Assembly: GCF_006335145.1 (NCBI RefSeq)
Contig: NZ_VDMN01000005.1
Span: 248,001-312,000, forward strand
Length of the DNA stretch: 64,000 nt
DNA from: Aliirhizobium smilacinae
GTDB lineage: Bacteria > Pseudomonadota > Alphaproteobacteria > Rhizobiales > Rhizobiaceae
Direction: 5' to 3'
Shown: in pieces, positions 8,225-16,584 of the stretch
How positions within the stretch are numbered: the stretch's first letter is position 1
How the letters are laid out: every line of letters begins with the position of its first letter
Notes under the pieces: model-generated
The model's database searches: none
Seen by the model: the letters and a program-made list of their open reading frames with translations, nothing else
Told to the model about the DNA's origin: nothing
Translations under genes and position numbers: made by a program

Positions 8225-9169
8225 TCAGCGGATCTCCAGTGCGATGTCTTCGACCGGCGGCGCTTTTTGGATAAGCCCGCTTGCCTGCATGAAATCGCCA
8301 AACCGCTGGTACCGGCCGCGATCGAGCGCCGCTGGCCGCTTGGCAAACCGCGGCAGCGTATCGGTGAAGGCCTGACGGTTCAGCGCATCGTCGAGATTGG
8401 GATAGGCGGCGATAAAGAGTTTCCATGCGTCATCGGGATGATTGGTCAGGAAGATCGCAGCTTTCTCGACAGCTTCGAGAAAACGTGGCAGGCGCGGGTC
8501 GGCCGCCAGCGCATCGTTTGTGACAAAGATCAGTTCGTCATAGACGGGCACGCCATGTTCTTCTGGAAAAAACGATCGGCCTTCATGGCCCTCGATGCGC
8601 ATCTGCGTCAGTTCGAAATTGCGAAAACCGCCAAGCGTGGCATCGACCTTGCCGCCGATCAGCGATGGTGATAGCGCGAAATTGACATTGACCAGCTCGA
8701 CATCCTCAAGGCTCAGGCCTTCGCCCTCCAACATGCGTTTCAGCATGGCGTCTTCGAAACCGGTGACCGAAAACCCGATCTTCTTGCCGCGCAGATCCTT
8801 CAGGCTTTTGATCGGACCATCGGCCAACACGGTGACGGTGTTCAGCGGTGTTTCGACCAGCGTGCCGATGCGCTTCAGCGGCAGGCCGGCAGCGCGGTCG
8901 AGATAGAGGTTCGGCTGGTAGTGGATGCCGATATCTGCCTGACCTGCCGCGACGAGGCGCGGAACCGTCGATGGATCGGCTGGTGGCACCAGTTCGACAT
9001 CGAGGCCGGCGGCTGCAAAGTAGCCATTCTGTGCCGCAATGACGAGCGGGGCATGGTCCGGGTTGACGAACCATTCGAGCATGACCGTCAGTTTGTCTGC
9101 GGCATGGACAGCGGAGGCATTGAAGCTGGTGAATATGGCAATCGCGATCGCCAACAGGGTTCGTTTCAT
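8225..9169 (-). CDS. thiY: ABC transporter HMP/thiamin-precursor binding protein (ThiY-like, NMT1/THI5 domain)
   Basis: Periplasmic binding protein of 314 aa with a signal peptide ending near VHA-AD. The mature protein starts KLTVMLEWFVNPDHAPLVIAAQNGYF, the NMT1/THI5 signature of pyrimidine-precursor binders. QADIGIHYQPN and GGFRNFELTQMRIEG follow. Known family ligands are formylaminopyrimidine or HMP. It lies between thiX and thiM in a TPP-riboswitch operon, which supports HMP-type uptake. No ATPase gene accompanies the pair. Confidence 0.88.
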   Translation of the reverse strand: MKRTLLAIAIAIFTSFNASAVHAADKLTVMLEWFVNPDHAPLVIAAQNGYFAAAGLDVELVPPADPSTVPRLVAAGQADIGIHYQPNLYLDRAAGLPLKRIGTLVETPLNTVTVLADGPIKSLKDLRGKKIGFSVTGFEDAMLKRMLEGEGLSLEDVELVNVNFALSPSLIGGKVDATLGGFRNFELTQMRIEGHEGRSFFPEEHGVPVYDELIFVTNDALAADPRLPRFLEAVEKAAIFLTNHPDDAWKLFIAAYPNLDDALNRQAFTDTLPRFAKRPAALDRGRYQRFGDFMQASGLIQKAPPVEDIALEIR

Positions 9170-9185
9170 TGTTTGTCGTCTCTCC

Positions 9186-9950
9186 TCATGATGAAAACAG
9201 TGTGTTTGGATCGGTCTCTGCCGCCCAATGGGGATGTCCCCGTGTCAGGTGATCGAAGATTAGCCGCAGGCTGACGCTGGTCAGCGCCAGAATGGCCATG
9301 GCGGCGAAAACGATGTCGGTCTGCATGCGGGCATTGGCCTGCACCATGACGAAACCCAGCCCGGCCGAAGCGCCGACCCATTCGCCTATGACGGCGCCAA
9401 GCGGCGCCAGCGGCACGGCGACACGCAGGCCCGATAGGAGTGCGGGCAGGGCAAGCGGCACCCTCAGCCGCACCAGTACTTGCCAGGGTGTCGCCTTCGT
9501 CAGCGCGGCCGCTTCCAGAAGCACCGGTTGGGTGCGTCTCAGGCCATCGGCGAAGGACGAGGCGACCGGAAAGAATATGACGATCGTCGTCATCACCACT
9601 TTCGAGGCCATGCCGAAACCCAGCCAGAGAACCAGCAGCGGGGCGAGCACGAAGACGGGGAAGGTCTGCAGGACAAGGATCATCGGCCAGACAAGCCTGC
9701 CGGTGCGCGGCAGCGCCATCGCCAGAAACGCTACCGTGGCGCCAAAGATGCTGCCGAAAAAAAGACCGGCAAAAATTTCCCCGAGCGTCACCAGCGTGTG
9801 ATGGGCAAGGAAATCGCTCTGGCGCCACAATGCCTGCACTACCGCAAGCGGCGATGGCAGGAGGTAGCGTGGTGGCGAAAACAGCTCCACGGCCGCCACC
9901 CAGATTGCCAGCAGCAGAAATAGCCCGAAGGCTGCGAATCTGAACTGCAT
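9186..9950 (-). CDS. thiX: ABC transporter permease for thiamin precursor (ThiX-like)
   Basis: Inner-membrane permease of 254 aa with about six membrane segments and an EAA loop (LEAAALTKATPWQVLVRLRVPLALPAL region). It is the first annotated gene after the riboswitch. The ATG at 9950 has no Shine-Dalgarno sequence. Instead a 23-codon ORF with a strong AGGAG stops at 9952-9954, one base before this ATG, so translation is probably by re-initiation or coupling. The matching ATPase (ThiZ) is missing from the operon and presumably supplied in trans. Confidence 0.85.
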   Translation of the reverse strand: MQFRFAAFGLFLLLAIWVAAVELFSPPRYLLPSPLAVVQALWRQSDFLAHHTLVTLGEIFAGLFFGSIFGATVAFLAMALPRTGRLVWPMILVLQTFPVFVLAPLLVLWLGFGMASKVVMTTIVIFFPVASSFADGLRRTQPVLLEAAALTKATPWQVLVRLRVPLALPALLSGLRVAVPLAPLGAVIGEWVGASAGLGFVMVQANARMQTDIVFAAMAILALTSVSLRLIFDHLTRGHPHWAAETDPNTLFSS

Positions 9951-9951
9951 G

Positions 9952-10023
9952 TCAGAAACGCGACGTGCAGCCGCCGGACCACAATGGTCCCGGGGCTTGG
10001 AAAACCCTTAAAACATAAAGCAT
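9952..10023 (-). CDS. Leader ORF (23 codons) in the TPP riboswitch expression platform
   Basis: ATG at 10023 preceded 7 bases upstream by AGGAG (complement of 10031-10035) and followed by 23 codons (MLYVLRVFQAPG..., ending TSRF) to TGA at 9952-9954, one base before the thiX ATG. It has a better ribosome-binding site than thiX itself. I infer that it is translated and couples riboswitch control to thiX. Whether the peptide has any function is unknown; its sequence is not a membrane segment or known leader. Confidence 0.5.
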   Translation of the reverse strand: MLYVLRVFQAPGPLWSGGCTSRF

Positions 10024-10027
10024 GGCT

Positions 10028-10056
10028 GATCTCCTGACAGCGATATCATGGAGATC
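10028..10056 (-). promoter_or_regulatory. Hairpin that can hide the leader ORF ribosome-binding site
   Basis: On the minus strand GATCTCC (complement of 10050-10056) pairs with GGAGATC (complement of 10028-10034) around a 15-base loop. The 3' arm contains most of the AGGAG that serves the ATG at 10023. This is the arrangement expected of a translation-controlling riboswitch platform. The competing antisequestering pairing with the aptamer was not worked out. Confidence 0.55.
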
Positions 10057-10098
10057 CAGGTGAGCGGAGAATAAGAAAGAGGTGCGGATCTGCGCCGT

Positions 10099-10184
10099 TT
10101 CCGTTCCTACGCCGGAATGACCCGGATCAGGTTCAAGGGTTCGGCTCACCGCCATCTCAGCACCGTACAGTGCTCCCCTCGGAA
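10099..10184 (-). promoter_or_regulatory. TPP (THI-box) riboswitch aptamer
   Basis: Read on the minus strand it contains the conserved GCTGAGATGG pyrimidine-sensor element, the CCCTTGAACCTGATCCGG block and the following CATTCCGGCGTAGG. P1 closes with TTCCG (complement of 10180-10184) against CGGAA (complement of 10099-10103). It lies about 150 bases ahead of thiX and controls the thiX-Y-M-E-D operon. TPP binding lowers expression in known members, here probably at translation because no U-rich terminator is seen before thiX. Confidence 0.93.
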
Positions 10185-10326
10185 TGGTGCCAAGTTGGAC
10201 CGAGAAACTGCCTTTGTCAATGTGGCGACGACGGCCACATGTCGCGTCCGGATGACGGCATGTTTTTTTTGAAACGGTCGAATTTGAAGTGCCGCCCTAA
10301 ACGGATTCGACGCCGTTGCGTGGCCT

Positions 10327-11262
10327 CTAAAAATACAAAAGTCCATCCCGCTTCAGGGAAAGCCAAAAATCCTCGGGTATGGTTTGCTGGCTCGCCTCAA
10401 GGGTGAGATCGATATTTGCGGGTGTTTTGGTTGACCAGAGAACGGACAAGACAGCGGGCTGTCGCAGTCCAAATTGTACGACAGCTGCAGTTTCGTCGAT
10501 GCCGAACTCGGAACACCGTATCTTCAGCTTGTGGCGAAACGCCTCGTTTTCAGGCGAAAAATAGCGCCCGCTGGCAAAAGGCGACGCAGCAATGATGCCA
10601 GTTCCCCGCTTTTCGCAAAGATCAATAACGGCTTTTGCCCCGGCATGGTCCACTAACGAAAAGCCGCCGGCAAAGAGAAGTAGATCGATATCGTAACGCT
10701 GCAGAAACGCCATCGCGATTTCGGGCGTGTTTGCACCTACGCCGATCATTTTTGTGCGACCATCGTCTCGCAGCTCGATCAGGGCCGGCATGCCAGTCTC
10801 AAGAGCCGCATCGATGCCACCATCGCAGATGGAAAGCCCATGCATGTAGGCGATGTCCACGGAGGGAATCCCGAGGCGGTGGAGCGAGGTTTCAAACGAC
10901 ATGGATATGCCGTCCACGCTGTAGTCGCATGTCGGTGCGAAACCTGCGTAATGCGGGTAATGTCGATCAACGCTGGGCCGTCTCGAAAAGGGATCGAGAT
11001 TGATGCCGACCTTCGTCGAAAGCAGGAATTCCGAGCGAGGTTGCCATACCAGGCCGGCTCCGAGGCGTCGTTCGCACAGACCGCTCCCGTAATAAGGCGC
11101 CGTGTCAAAGTAGCGGATTCCTCCCTCCCAGGCTTTGCTTATGATTTCGGCAGCCAGAACATCGCCTTCGATGCCACCAAGCGAACTCCAGGTCGAATTT
11201 CCAAATGAGATCTCGGTGAACCACGCATCTCGCCGAGGATGTTTACGTTTTGGGATGGCCAT
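10327..11262 (-). CDS. Aldo/keto reductase (L-fucose / pyridoxal dehydrogenase-like)
   Basis: NAD(P)-dependent oxidoreductase of 311 aa with the AKR (beta/alpha)8 motifs: GIRYFDTAPYYGSGLCERRLG (catalytic Asp and Tyr), LSTKVG (Lys) and VDIAYMHG (His position), then a C-terminal cofactor region with ASPFASGRYF. The closest type by feel is the D-threo-aldose/L-fucose or pyridoxal 4-dehydrogenase group. It is transcribed away from the betaine-type transporter operon, sharing a 298-base divergent region (11263-11560). It may process a product of that operon or be unrelated; substrate unknown. Confidence 0.8.
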   Translation of the reverse strand: MAIPKRKHPRRDAWFTEISFGNSTWSSLGGIEGDVLAAEIISKAWEGGIRYFDTAPYYGSGLCERRLGAGLVWQPRSEFLLSTKVGINLDPFSRRPSVDRHYPHYAGFAPTCDYSVDGISMSFETSLHRLGIPSVDIAYMHGLSICDGGIDAALETGMPALIELRDDGRTKMIGVGANTPEIAMAFLQRYDIDLLLFAGGFSLVDHAGAKAVIDLCEKRGTGIIAASPFASGRYFSPENEAFRHKLKIRCSEFGIDETAAVVQFGLRQPAVLSVLWSTKTPANIDLTLEASQQTIPEDFWLSLKRDGLLYF

Positions 11263-11560
11263 AAGCGGAGCCTCTTTCGATTTTTCAGTTTGGTTTCTCA
11301 GGAGATCGAAACGCCATACATCCTTTGTAGCGTTGCTCCACCTTATTGCTCAGCAGCGGACGTTGGCATAGTCCGCCTGCCGATCCAAGCATTCTTGATC
11401 ACCAGACCGTGCGGTGCGTTGCAGCTGACAGGTGCCCAAAGAAGGCCGGGCCAGGGTATTTGTTTCCCGATTCCAGGCGAAAATAGCAAAGCATCCTGCG
11501 CCATTGGAACCTTCTGGGCGTAAAAACGTCGTGACAATCGTCACACATCAGGGGGAAACC

Positions 11561-12433
11561 GTGAATCTAGGAATACTCGGCGTCGTCGCCGCAACTTTCA
11601 TTGGGCTTACAGCGCCAGCCTATGCGCAGGCGGTCAAGATCGGCAGCAAAAACTTCACCGAGCAGTTCGTCGTGGCGGAAATCTATGCGCAGGCCCTCGA
11701 AAAAGCTGGCGTGGAAGTCGAGCGCCGGCTCAACCTCGGCGCTACGCTTGTGGCCCATACAGCACTGACGAATGGCGAGATCGATCTCTATCCGGAATAT
11801 ACCGGCACAGCGCTCGCAGCCGTCGTGAAGGGTGACCTGTCGGGCAGCGCCGAGAAGATCTACGGCGAGGTCAAGGACTATTACGAGAAGAACCTGAAGC
11901 TGACGCTTCTGCAGCCGACCCAGATCAACAACGGCTATGCGATCATCACGCTTCCGGAGACGGCCGAAAAGTACAAGCTGAAGACGCTCAGCGATCTTGG
12001 CCCGGTCTCGAAGGATCTGACGTTCGGCGCGGAAGCCGGCTTCGGCGAACGCAAGGACGGACTGCCGGGCCTGAAGCAGGTCTACGGCATCGAGTTCAAG
12101 GAGTTCAAGATCTTCGCCAAGCTCGGCATCCGCTACAGTGCGCTGACCAGCAAGGATCTCGACGTTTCCTATGGTTTCGCCACCGACTGGCAGATTTCGG
12201 AGAACAAGCTCACCGTTCTCGCCGACGACAAGAACCTGTTCCCGCCCTACTATCTTGTGCCGGTGGTCCGCCAGGACACGCTCGCCAAGAACCCCAAGAT
12301 CTCCGAGGTTCTGAACAAGGTCAGCCCGCTTCTCAATAACGAGAACATGCGCGAGCTGAACGCCAAGGTGGATCGCGACAAGGAAGAGCCGGCGGATGTC
12401 GCGGCCGAATTCCTGAAGGCTCAAGGGATCTGA
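11561..12433 (+). CDS. Quaternary amine ABC transporter, binding protein (OpuBC/ProX/EgtU-like)
   Basis: Periplasmic binding protein, 290 aa. I chose GTG 11561 because it follows GGGGG by about 6 bases and gives a clean signal peptide (NLGILGVVAATFIGLTAPAYA, cut before QAVKIG). The mature start KIGSKNFTEQFVVAEIYAQALEKAG and NGEIDLYPEYTGTA are diagnostic of the OpuAC-type glycine betaine/choline/carnitine family, which also contains the ergothioneine binder EgtU. First gene of a ten-gene operon with catabolic enzymes, so it likely imports a nutrient betaine rather than an osmoprotectant. The ligand is not determined by sequence. Confidence 0.87.
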   Translation: MNLGILGVVAATFIGLTAPAYAQAVKIGSKNFTEQFVVAEIYAQALEKAGVEVERRLNLGATLVAHTALTNGEIDLYPEYTGTALAAVVKGDLSGSAEKIYGEVKDYYEKNLKLTLLQPTQINNGYAIITLPETAEKYKLKTLSDLGPVSKDLTFGAEAGFGERKDGLPGLKQVYGIEFKEFKIFAKLGIRYSALTSKDLDVSYGFATDWQISENKLTVLADDKNLFPPYYLVPVVRQDTLAKNPKISEVLNKVSPLLNNENMRELNAKVDRDKEEPADVAAEFLKAQGI

Positions 12434-12480
12434 AAGACCTTGATATAATCGCGCAACGCGCAACTTGAGATGACGATGCG

Positions 12481-13173
12481 GTGGGGCCTTTAGCGCCCTT
12501 CCGCATCGATTGGTTTTTGTCGTTTTATGATCGCTTCAGAGAAAGTTCGTCATCGTTGAAGTGGGCTCCCAGGCATATTCCCGAGATCGCGCTGGCCGTT
12601 TGGCAGCATCTGGTCCTGTCGATTTCCGCGGTTCTGATCGGTTTGGTCGTCGCACTTGTGATCGGCATCTTCTGCGCCCGCCGGCAGAGGCTATATGCTG
12701 TCGCCTTGACTGTCGCCAATGTCATTTTCGTCATTCCGAGCCTGGCGCTTTTCGCGCTGCTTATTCCGCTCGTCGGGCTTGGCATGAAGCCGGCGCTGAT
12801 TGGCCTGTCTTCCTACTGTCTGCTGATCCTCTTGCGCAACATCGTCACCGGTCTTCGGGGTGTACCCGTCGATGTCCTCGATGCCGCCGACGGCATGGGT
12901 TATGGCCGCTGGCAGCGATTGTTCCGCATCGAATTGCCGCTTGCCGCACCGTTGATCCTTTCCGGTGCCCGCATCGCGCTGGTAACGACGATCGGGATCG
13001 CCACGGTGGCCGCTTTCATCGACGGCGGTGGGCTCGGCACGATCATCCTCATCGGCATCGACCAGGAATATCCGGAAAAGATCCTTGTTGGCGGCATCCT
13101 GACGGCATTGCTGGCGATAGCCTTCGATCTCATCCTGACCCGCGCCGAACGGCTGCTGGTCCGGTGGCAGTGA
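12481..13173 (+). CDS. Quaternary amine ABC transporter permease 1 (OpuBB-like)
   Basis: Inner-membrane permease of 230 aa with about five to six membrane helices. FVIPSLALFALLIPLVGLGMKP and the EAA loop VDVLDAADGMGYGRWQRLFRIELP are characteristic of the OpuB/ProW family. The start GTG 12481 is the first in-frame option after the binding protein (47-base gap) but has a weak ribosome-binding site. It pairs with the next permease as a heterodimer. Confidence 0.85.
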   Translation: MGPLAPFRIDWFLSFYDRFRESSSSLKWAPRHIPEIALAVWQHLVLSISAVLIGLVVALVIGIFCARRQRLYAVALTVANVIFVIPSLALFALLIPLVGLGMKPALIGLSSYCLLILLRNIVTGLRGVPVDVLDAADGMGYGRWQRLFRIELPLAAPLILSGARIALVTTIGIATVAAFIDGGGLGTIILIGIDQEYPEKILVGGILTALLAIAFDLILTRAERLLVRWQ

Positions 13174-13183
13174 GGGCGTCTCC

Positions 13184-13825
13184 ATGTTGAACAACGCAGT
13201 TTCCTGGATCGCCAACAATTCCGACGTATTTTTGCGGGCGCTCGGCCAACATCTGGTCATGTCCGGCGTCTCCTTGGCGATCGCGCTTGCCATCGCCCTG
13301 CCGCTATCGGTAGCGATCGTCAATCACGGCCGCTTCGCATTCGGGGTGATCAATACGGTCAATGGGTTGCGTACCATTCCGAGCCTCGCGATCCTTGCCA
13401 TCATGATGCCGCTGCTCGGCATCGGACTGATGCCGTCGATCGTGGCTCTGACGGTACTTGCCCTGCCGCCCATCCTGCTCAACGCATATGTAGGTCTTCG
13501 GGATGTCGATCCCGATGCCGTGGAGGCGGCAATCGGCATGGGCATGAGCCGTAGCCAGGTTTTGTGGAGAATCCGTATTCCGCTCGCCGCCCCTGCGATG
13601 TTTGCCGGTGCGCGAACTGCCGCGGTCCAGGTTCTCGCCGGCGCGACGCTGGCGCCATTTATCGGCGGCGGCGGCTTGGGGGATTTCATCGCCGGCGGCA
13701 TCAGCATGATGGATATGTCGCGCCTTCTCGTCGGTGCTGTTCCGATTGCCATCCTCGCTCTCGGGACGGAATTTTTCCTCGGCTTTGCCGAGAAGAAGCT
13801 TTTTGCAGAAAGAACAGCCGCATGA
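13184..13825 (+). CDS. Quaternary amine ABC transporter permease 2 (OpuBB/OpuBD-like)
   Basis: 213-aa membrane protein. TVNGLRTIPSLAILAIMMPLLGIGLMP and DPDAVEAAIGMGMSRSQVLWRIRIPLA (EAA loop) match permease 1 and the OpuB family. Its stop overlaps the ATPase start (ATGA at 13822-13825). Two different permeases with one ATPase give the OpuC/YehWXYZ-type four-gene layout. Confidence 0.87.
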   Translation: MLNNAVSWIANNSDVFLRALGQHLVMSGVSLAIALAIALPLSVAIVNHGRFAFGVINTVNGLRTIPSLAILAIMMPLLGIGLMPSIVALTVLALPPILLNAYVGLRDVDPDAVEAAIGMGMSRSQVLWRIRIPLAAPAMFAGARTAAVQVLAGATLAPFIGGGGLGDFIAGGISMMDMSRLLVGAVPIAILALGTEFFLGFAEKKLFAERTAA

Positions 13826-14754
13826 TCCGCATGGAGAACGTCACCAAGCGTTATGCAGAAGGGGCAGCGCCGTCGGTCGACAACCTGACGCTCGAGGTTC
13901 CGGAGGGGTCGACCGTTGCACTGATCGGCCCGTCCGGCTGCGGCAAGACCACGACGATGCGGATGATCAACCGTCTGATCGAACCGACAGAGGGGCGCAT
14001 CTTCGTCAATGGCGAGGACGTGACGCAAGCCGATCCGGTTCAGTTGCGCAGGCATATCGGTTACGTGATCCAGAATGTCGGCCTCTTCCCCCATATGACG
14101 ATCGCGGAAAACATCGCGGCGGTTCCGAACCTGCTCGGCTGGGATCAGCCACGTATTCGGAAACGCACGGAAGACCTGCTCGATCTCGTCGGGCTCGATC
14201 CGAAGGAAATGCTGGCCCGCTATCCGCGCCAGCTTTCGGGCGGCCAGCGTCAGCGCATCGGCGTCGCCCGCGCGCTGGCAGCAGATCCCGCCGTACTTCT
14301 GATGGACGAGCCGTTCGGAGCGATCGATCCGATAGCCCGCGCAAGGCTGCAGGACGAGTTTCGTCAGATCCTCAGCCGTGTGCGCAAGACGGTGGTTCTC
14401 GTCACCCATGATCTCGACGAGGCGATCCGGCTTGGCGACCGCATCGCCATCATGAAGGCGGGAAGGATCGTGCAATACGATACTCCAGACGCGATCCTGT
14501 CCAAGCCCGTGGACGATTTCGTCTCCAATTTCGTCGGCGTCGATCGGGCGATCAAGCGGCTCAGCCTTTTTTCGGTGGCCGATGCTGCGCTTGCCTTACC
14601 GTCGGCCAATGCAAAATCGAGTGTCGCTGCGTCGCTCAATCTTCGCGATGCGCTGTCGCTGATGGTGGCCGGCAATACCGATATTCTGGCTGTGACCGGC
14701 GAAGACGGCGTTGTCGTTGGTCATCTGACACGCGAAGCTATCTTTTCGATCTGA
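13822..14754 (+). CDS. Quaternary amine ABC transporter ATP-binding protein (OpuBA/ProV-like)
   Basis: ATPase of 310 aa: Walker A GPSGCGKTT, Q-loop VIQNVGLFPHMT, signature LSGGQRQR, Walker B VLLMDEPFGAIDP, switch VTHD. The extra 70 C-terminal residues (ILAVTGEDGVVVGHL) look like a single degenerate CBS module, shorter than the tandem CBS pair that senses ionic strength in osmoregulated OpuA. This fits a nutrient importer rather than an osmotic one (inference). It is followed after 13 bases by the DUF427 gene. Confidence 0.9.
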   Translation: MIRMENVTKRYAEGAAPSVDNLTLEVPEGSTVALIGPSGCGKTTTMRMINRLIEPTEGRIFVNGEDVTQADPVQLRRHIGYVIQNVGLFPHMTIAENIAAVPNLLGWDQPRIRKRTEDLLDLVGLDPKEMLARYPRQLSGGQRQRIGVARALAADPAVLLMDEPFGAIDPIARARLQDEFRQILSRVRKTVVLVTHDLDEAIRLGDRIAIMKAGRIVQYDTPDAILSKPVDDFVSNFVGVDRAIKRLSLFSVADAALALPSANAKSSVAASLNLRDALSLMVAGNTDILAVTGEDGVVVGHLTREAIFSI

Positions 14755-14767
14755 CCGGAGAAAGCTG

Positions 14768-15511
14768 ATGTCTCTTTCCTATCGTTCTTCCGAAGTACCG
14801 GCCGTCTTGATCGAGCCTACCCATCGCCGGATCCGGCTCAAGGTTGGGGAGAATACCATTGCCGATACGACTGGCGCGATCGTGATCTACGAGAACGGTG
14901 GTCATCCGGTTTATTATCTACCCAAGAGCGATTTCAGCCCAGGCGTTCTGTCGCCCAAAGGCAAGGGCGAGGCCTCTCAGCTTCTCGGAGAAAGATATGT
15001 CTTCGGCGTGGCTGGGGTCGGAGAAGCCGCGGCATGGTCTTTCGACGGAACAGCCGTCGGAAAGGCCGAACTTGCCGATTTCGTCACAGTGGAATGGTCG
15101 GCCGTGCGCTGGTTCGAGGAGGACGAGGAGATTTTCCGCCATCCGCGCAACGTCTATAAACGGATCGATACGATCGCCAGCTCGCGCCTGGTCGAGGTTT
15201 TCGTCGATGAACAGCTCGTTGCGCGCAGCAATAGGGCAGTTTTCCTGTTCGAGACAGGACATATACCCCGCTATTATTTCCCGGCTGAAGATATCGTTGC
15301 GGGCCGGCTCGCGGCAAGCGAACTGAAGACATATTGCCCCTACAAGGGCACCGCTTCCTACTTCCATTTCGAACTGGACGGGCAGCGGCACGACAATATC
15401 GTCTGGTATTACCCCGAGCCGCTCGACGAGAGCATCAAGGTCGCCGGCCTGATCTCCTTTTACAATGAGAAGGTCGACGAGATCCGTGTCAGCATAGAGG
15501 ATGCATCCTGA
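14768..15511 (+). CDS. Double DUF427 protein
   Basis: 247-aa soluble protein with two DUF427 units (about residues 15-120 and 130-235). Each shows the pattern R-x-N-x-V-Y/E-N-G-x-x-P-x-YY-(L/F)P, here GGHPVYYLPKSD and GHIPRYYFPAEDI. The second half carries the typical TYCPYKGTASYFHF and IVWYYPEPLDE. DUF427 proteins are small beta-barrels of unknown biochemical role that often sit beside amine or aromatic catabolism genes. The gene is embedded in the operon: 13 bases after the ATPase and 1-base overlap (TGATG) with the next monooxygenase. I do not assign a reaction. Confidence 0.82.
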   Translation: MSLSYRSSEVPAVLIEPTHRRIRLKVGENTIADTTGAIVIYENGGHPVYYLPKSDFSPGVLSPKGKGEASQLLGERYVFGVAGVGEAAAWSFDGTAVGKAELADFVTVEWSAVRWFEEDEEIFRHPRNVYKRIDTIASSRLVEVFVDEQLVARSNRAVFLFETGHIPRYYFPAEDIVAGRLAASELKTYCPYKGTASYFHFELDGQRHDNIVWYYPEPLDESIKVAGLISFYNEKVDEIRVSIEDAS

Positions 15512-16584
15512 TGCTACTCGGCTATGCGCTTTCGCCTTTCGGCCATCACCCGGATGCCTGGCGGCAGGCACGGGACGGTCGTCTTCTCGGTTTCGACGCG
15601 TTGCTGGATCAGGTGTCGGCGGCCGAGACCGCGGGTTTCGACTTTGTTCTGCTCGCCGACCGGGTTGGCCTTCGCCCTGTCGACGATCTGTCGTCGGTGG
15701 CGGTACCCTTCGAGCCGACATTGCTTGCATCGGCCCTTGCGACACGGGTGAAGCGGATCGGCATCGTTGCTGCCGCAGTCACCGCTCAGCATGAGCCCTA
15801 CAATCTCGCCCGCCGTTTCGCTTCGCTCGACCTGATCACCAAGGGGCGTGCGGGATGGATGGTGGTCGCCGATGGTGCCGATGCCGCTCGCGAAAGGGAA
15901 TATGTTGACGTCGTCAAAACCCTTTGGGACAGTTTCGAGGACGATGCCTTTGTTTATGACAAGGTCGCCGGCCGCTTCTTCGATCCGTCGAAAATGCATA
16001 TCGCGCACCACAGCCGCACACATTTTTCGGTGCGTGGCCCGCTGAACGTCAACCGCTCGCCGCAGGGCAGGCCGGTCATGGCGCATCTGCTGGACGGTGG
16101 CAACGACACTCTCGCGTTCGAAACCGGAGAACTGCTCCTGCTGCAGGCAAGGGCGGCAGAGGATCTGGTCAGGACAGCAGGGCGGACAATTAAGGCAATC
16201 GAGAGCGCGGGTCGCCGGAGAGAAGATATCCGGATTCTTGCCAGCATCGGTCCGGTCATCGCATCTGCTGCCCAGGACATGAATGAGAGATTGGAGTTGT
16301 CCGGTGAAGACCGGACGGCGCAGCCGCTTCTCGCAACCCGCCTCCTCGGGACACCGCGAATGATCGTCGATCAGTTGCAGGAGCTGAAAGCAGTTGCTGA
16401 TCTCGACGGGTTCACCATTCTTCCGCCGACGCTGGAAATGGGGCAGCGCTTTGTTGCGGACGTCGTTCCCGAATTCAGGCAACGCGGCCTGATCAATGAC
16501 GGCTCCGACGCAACTCTGCGCGACCGGCTCCGTTTGGCGCGGCCGGTGCATCCAGCGGTCTCGTTGAGAGAGGTATCACGATGA
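15511..16584 (+). CDS. LLM class flavin-dependent monooxygenase (first)
   Basis: 357-aa luciferase-like TIM barrel. Landmarks: SPFGHHPDAWRQA at the start, AAETAGFDFVLLADRVG, EPYNLARRFASLDLITKGRAGWMVV (flavin-phosphate region) and a FDPSKMHIAHHSRTHFSVRGPL insert typical of the NtaA/SnaA/DszA group. Members use FMNH2 and O2 to break C-N or C-S bonds (NTA, EDTA, dibenzothiophene sulfone, pristinamycin). About 60-80 residues shorter than usual for the group. It is paired head to tail with the second LLM gene (ATGA overlap). No flavin reductase is in the operon. Confidence 0.83.
   Translation: MLLGYALSPFGHHPDAWRQARDGRLLGFDALLDQVSAAETAGFDFVLLADRVGLRPVDDLSSVAVPFEPTLLASALATRVKRIGIVAAAVTAQHEPYNLARRFASLDLITKGRAGWMVVADGADAAREREYVDVVKTLWDSFEDDAFVYDKVAGRFFDPSKMHIAHHSRTHFSVRGPLNVNRSPQGRPVMAHLLDGGNDTLAFETGELLLLQARAAEDLVRTAGRTIKAIESAGRRREDIRILASIGPVIASAAQDMNERLELSGEDRTAQPLLATRLLGTPRMIVDQLQELKAVADLDGFTILPPTLEMGQRFVADVVPEFRQRGLINDGSDATLRDRLRLARPVHPAVSLREVSR

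Noticed and set aside
11567..12463. 298-codon minus-strand frame rich in Leu/Val/Asp
   Set aside because: Mirror of the betaine-binding protein gene, which has a clear signal peptide and family motifs.
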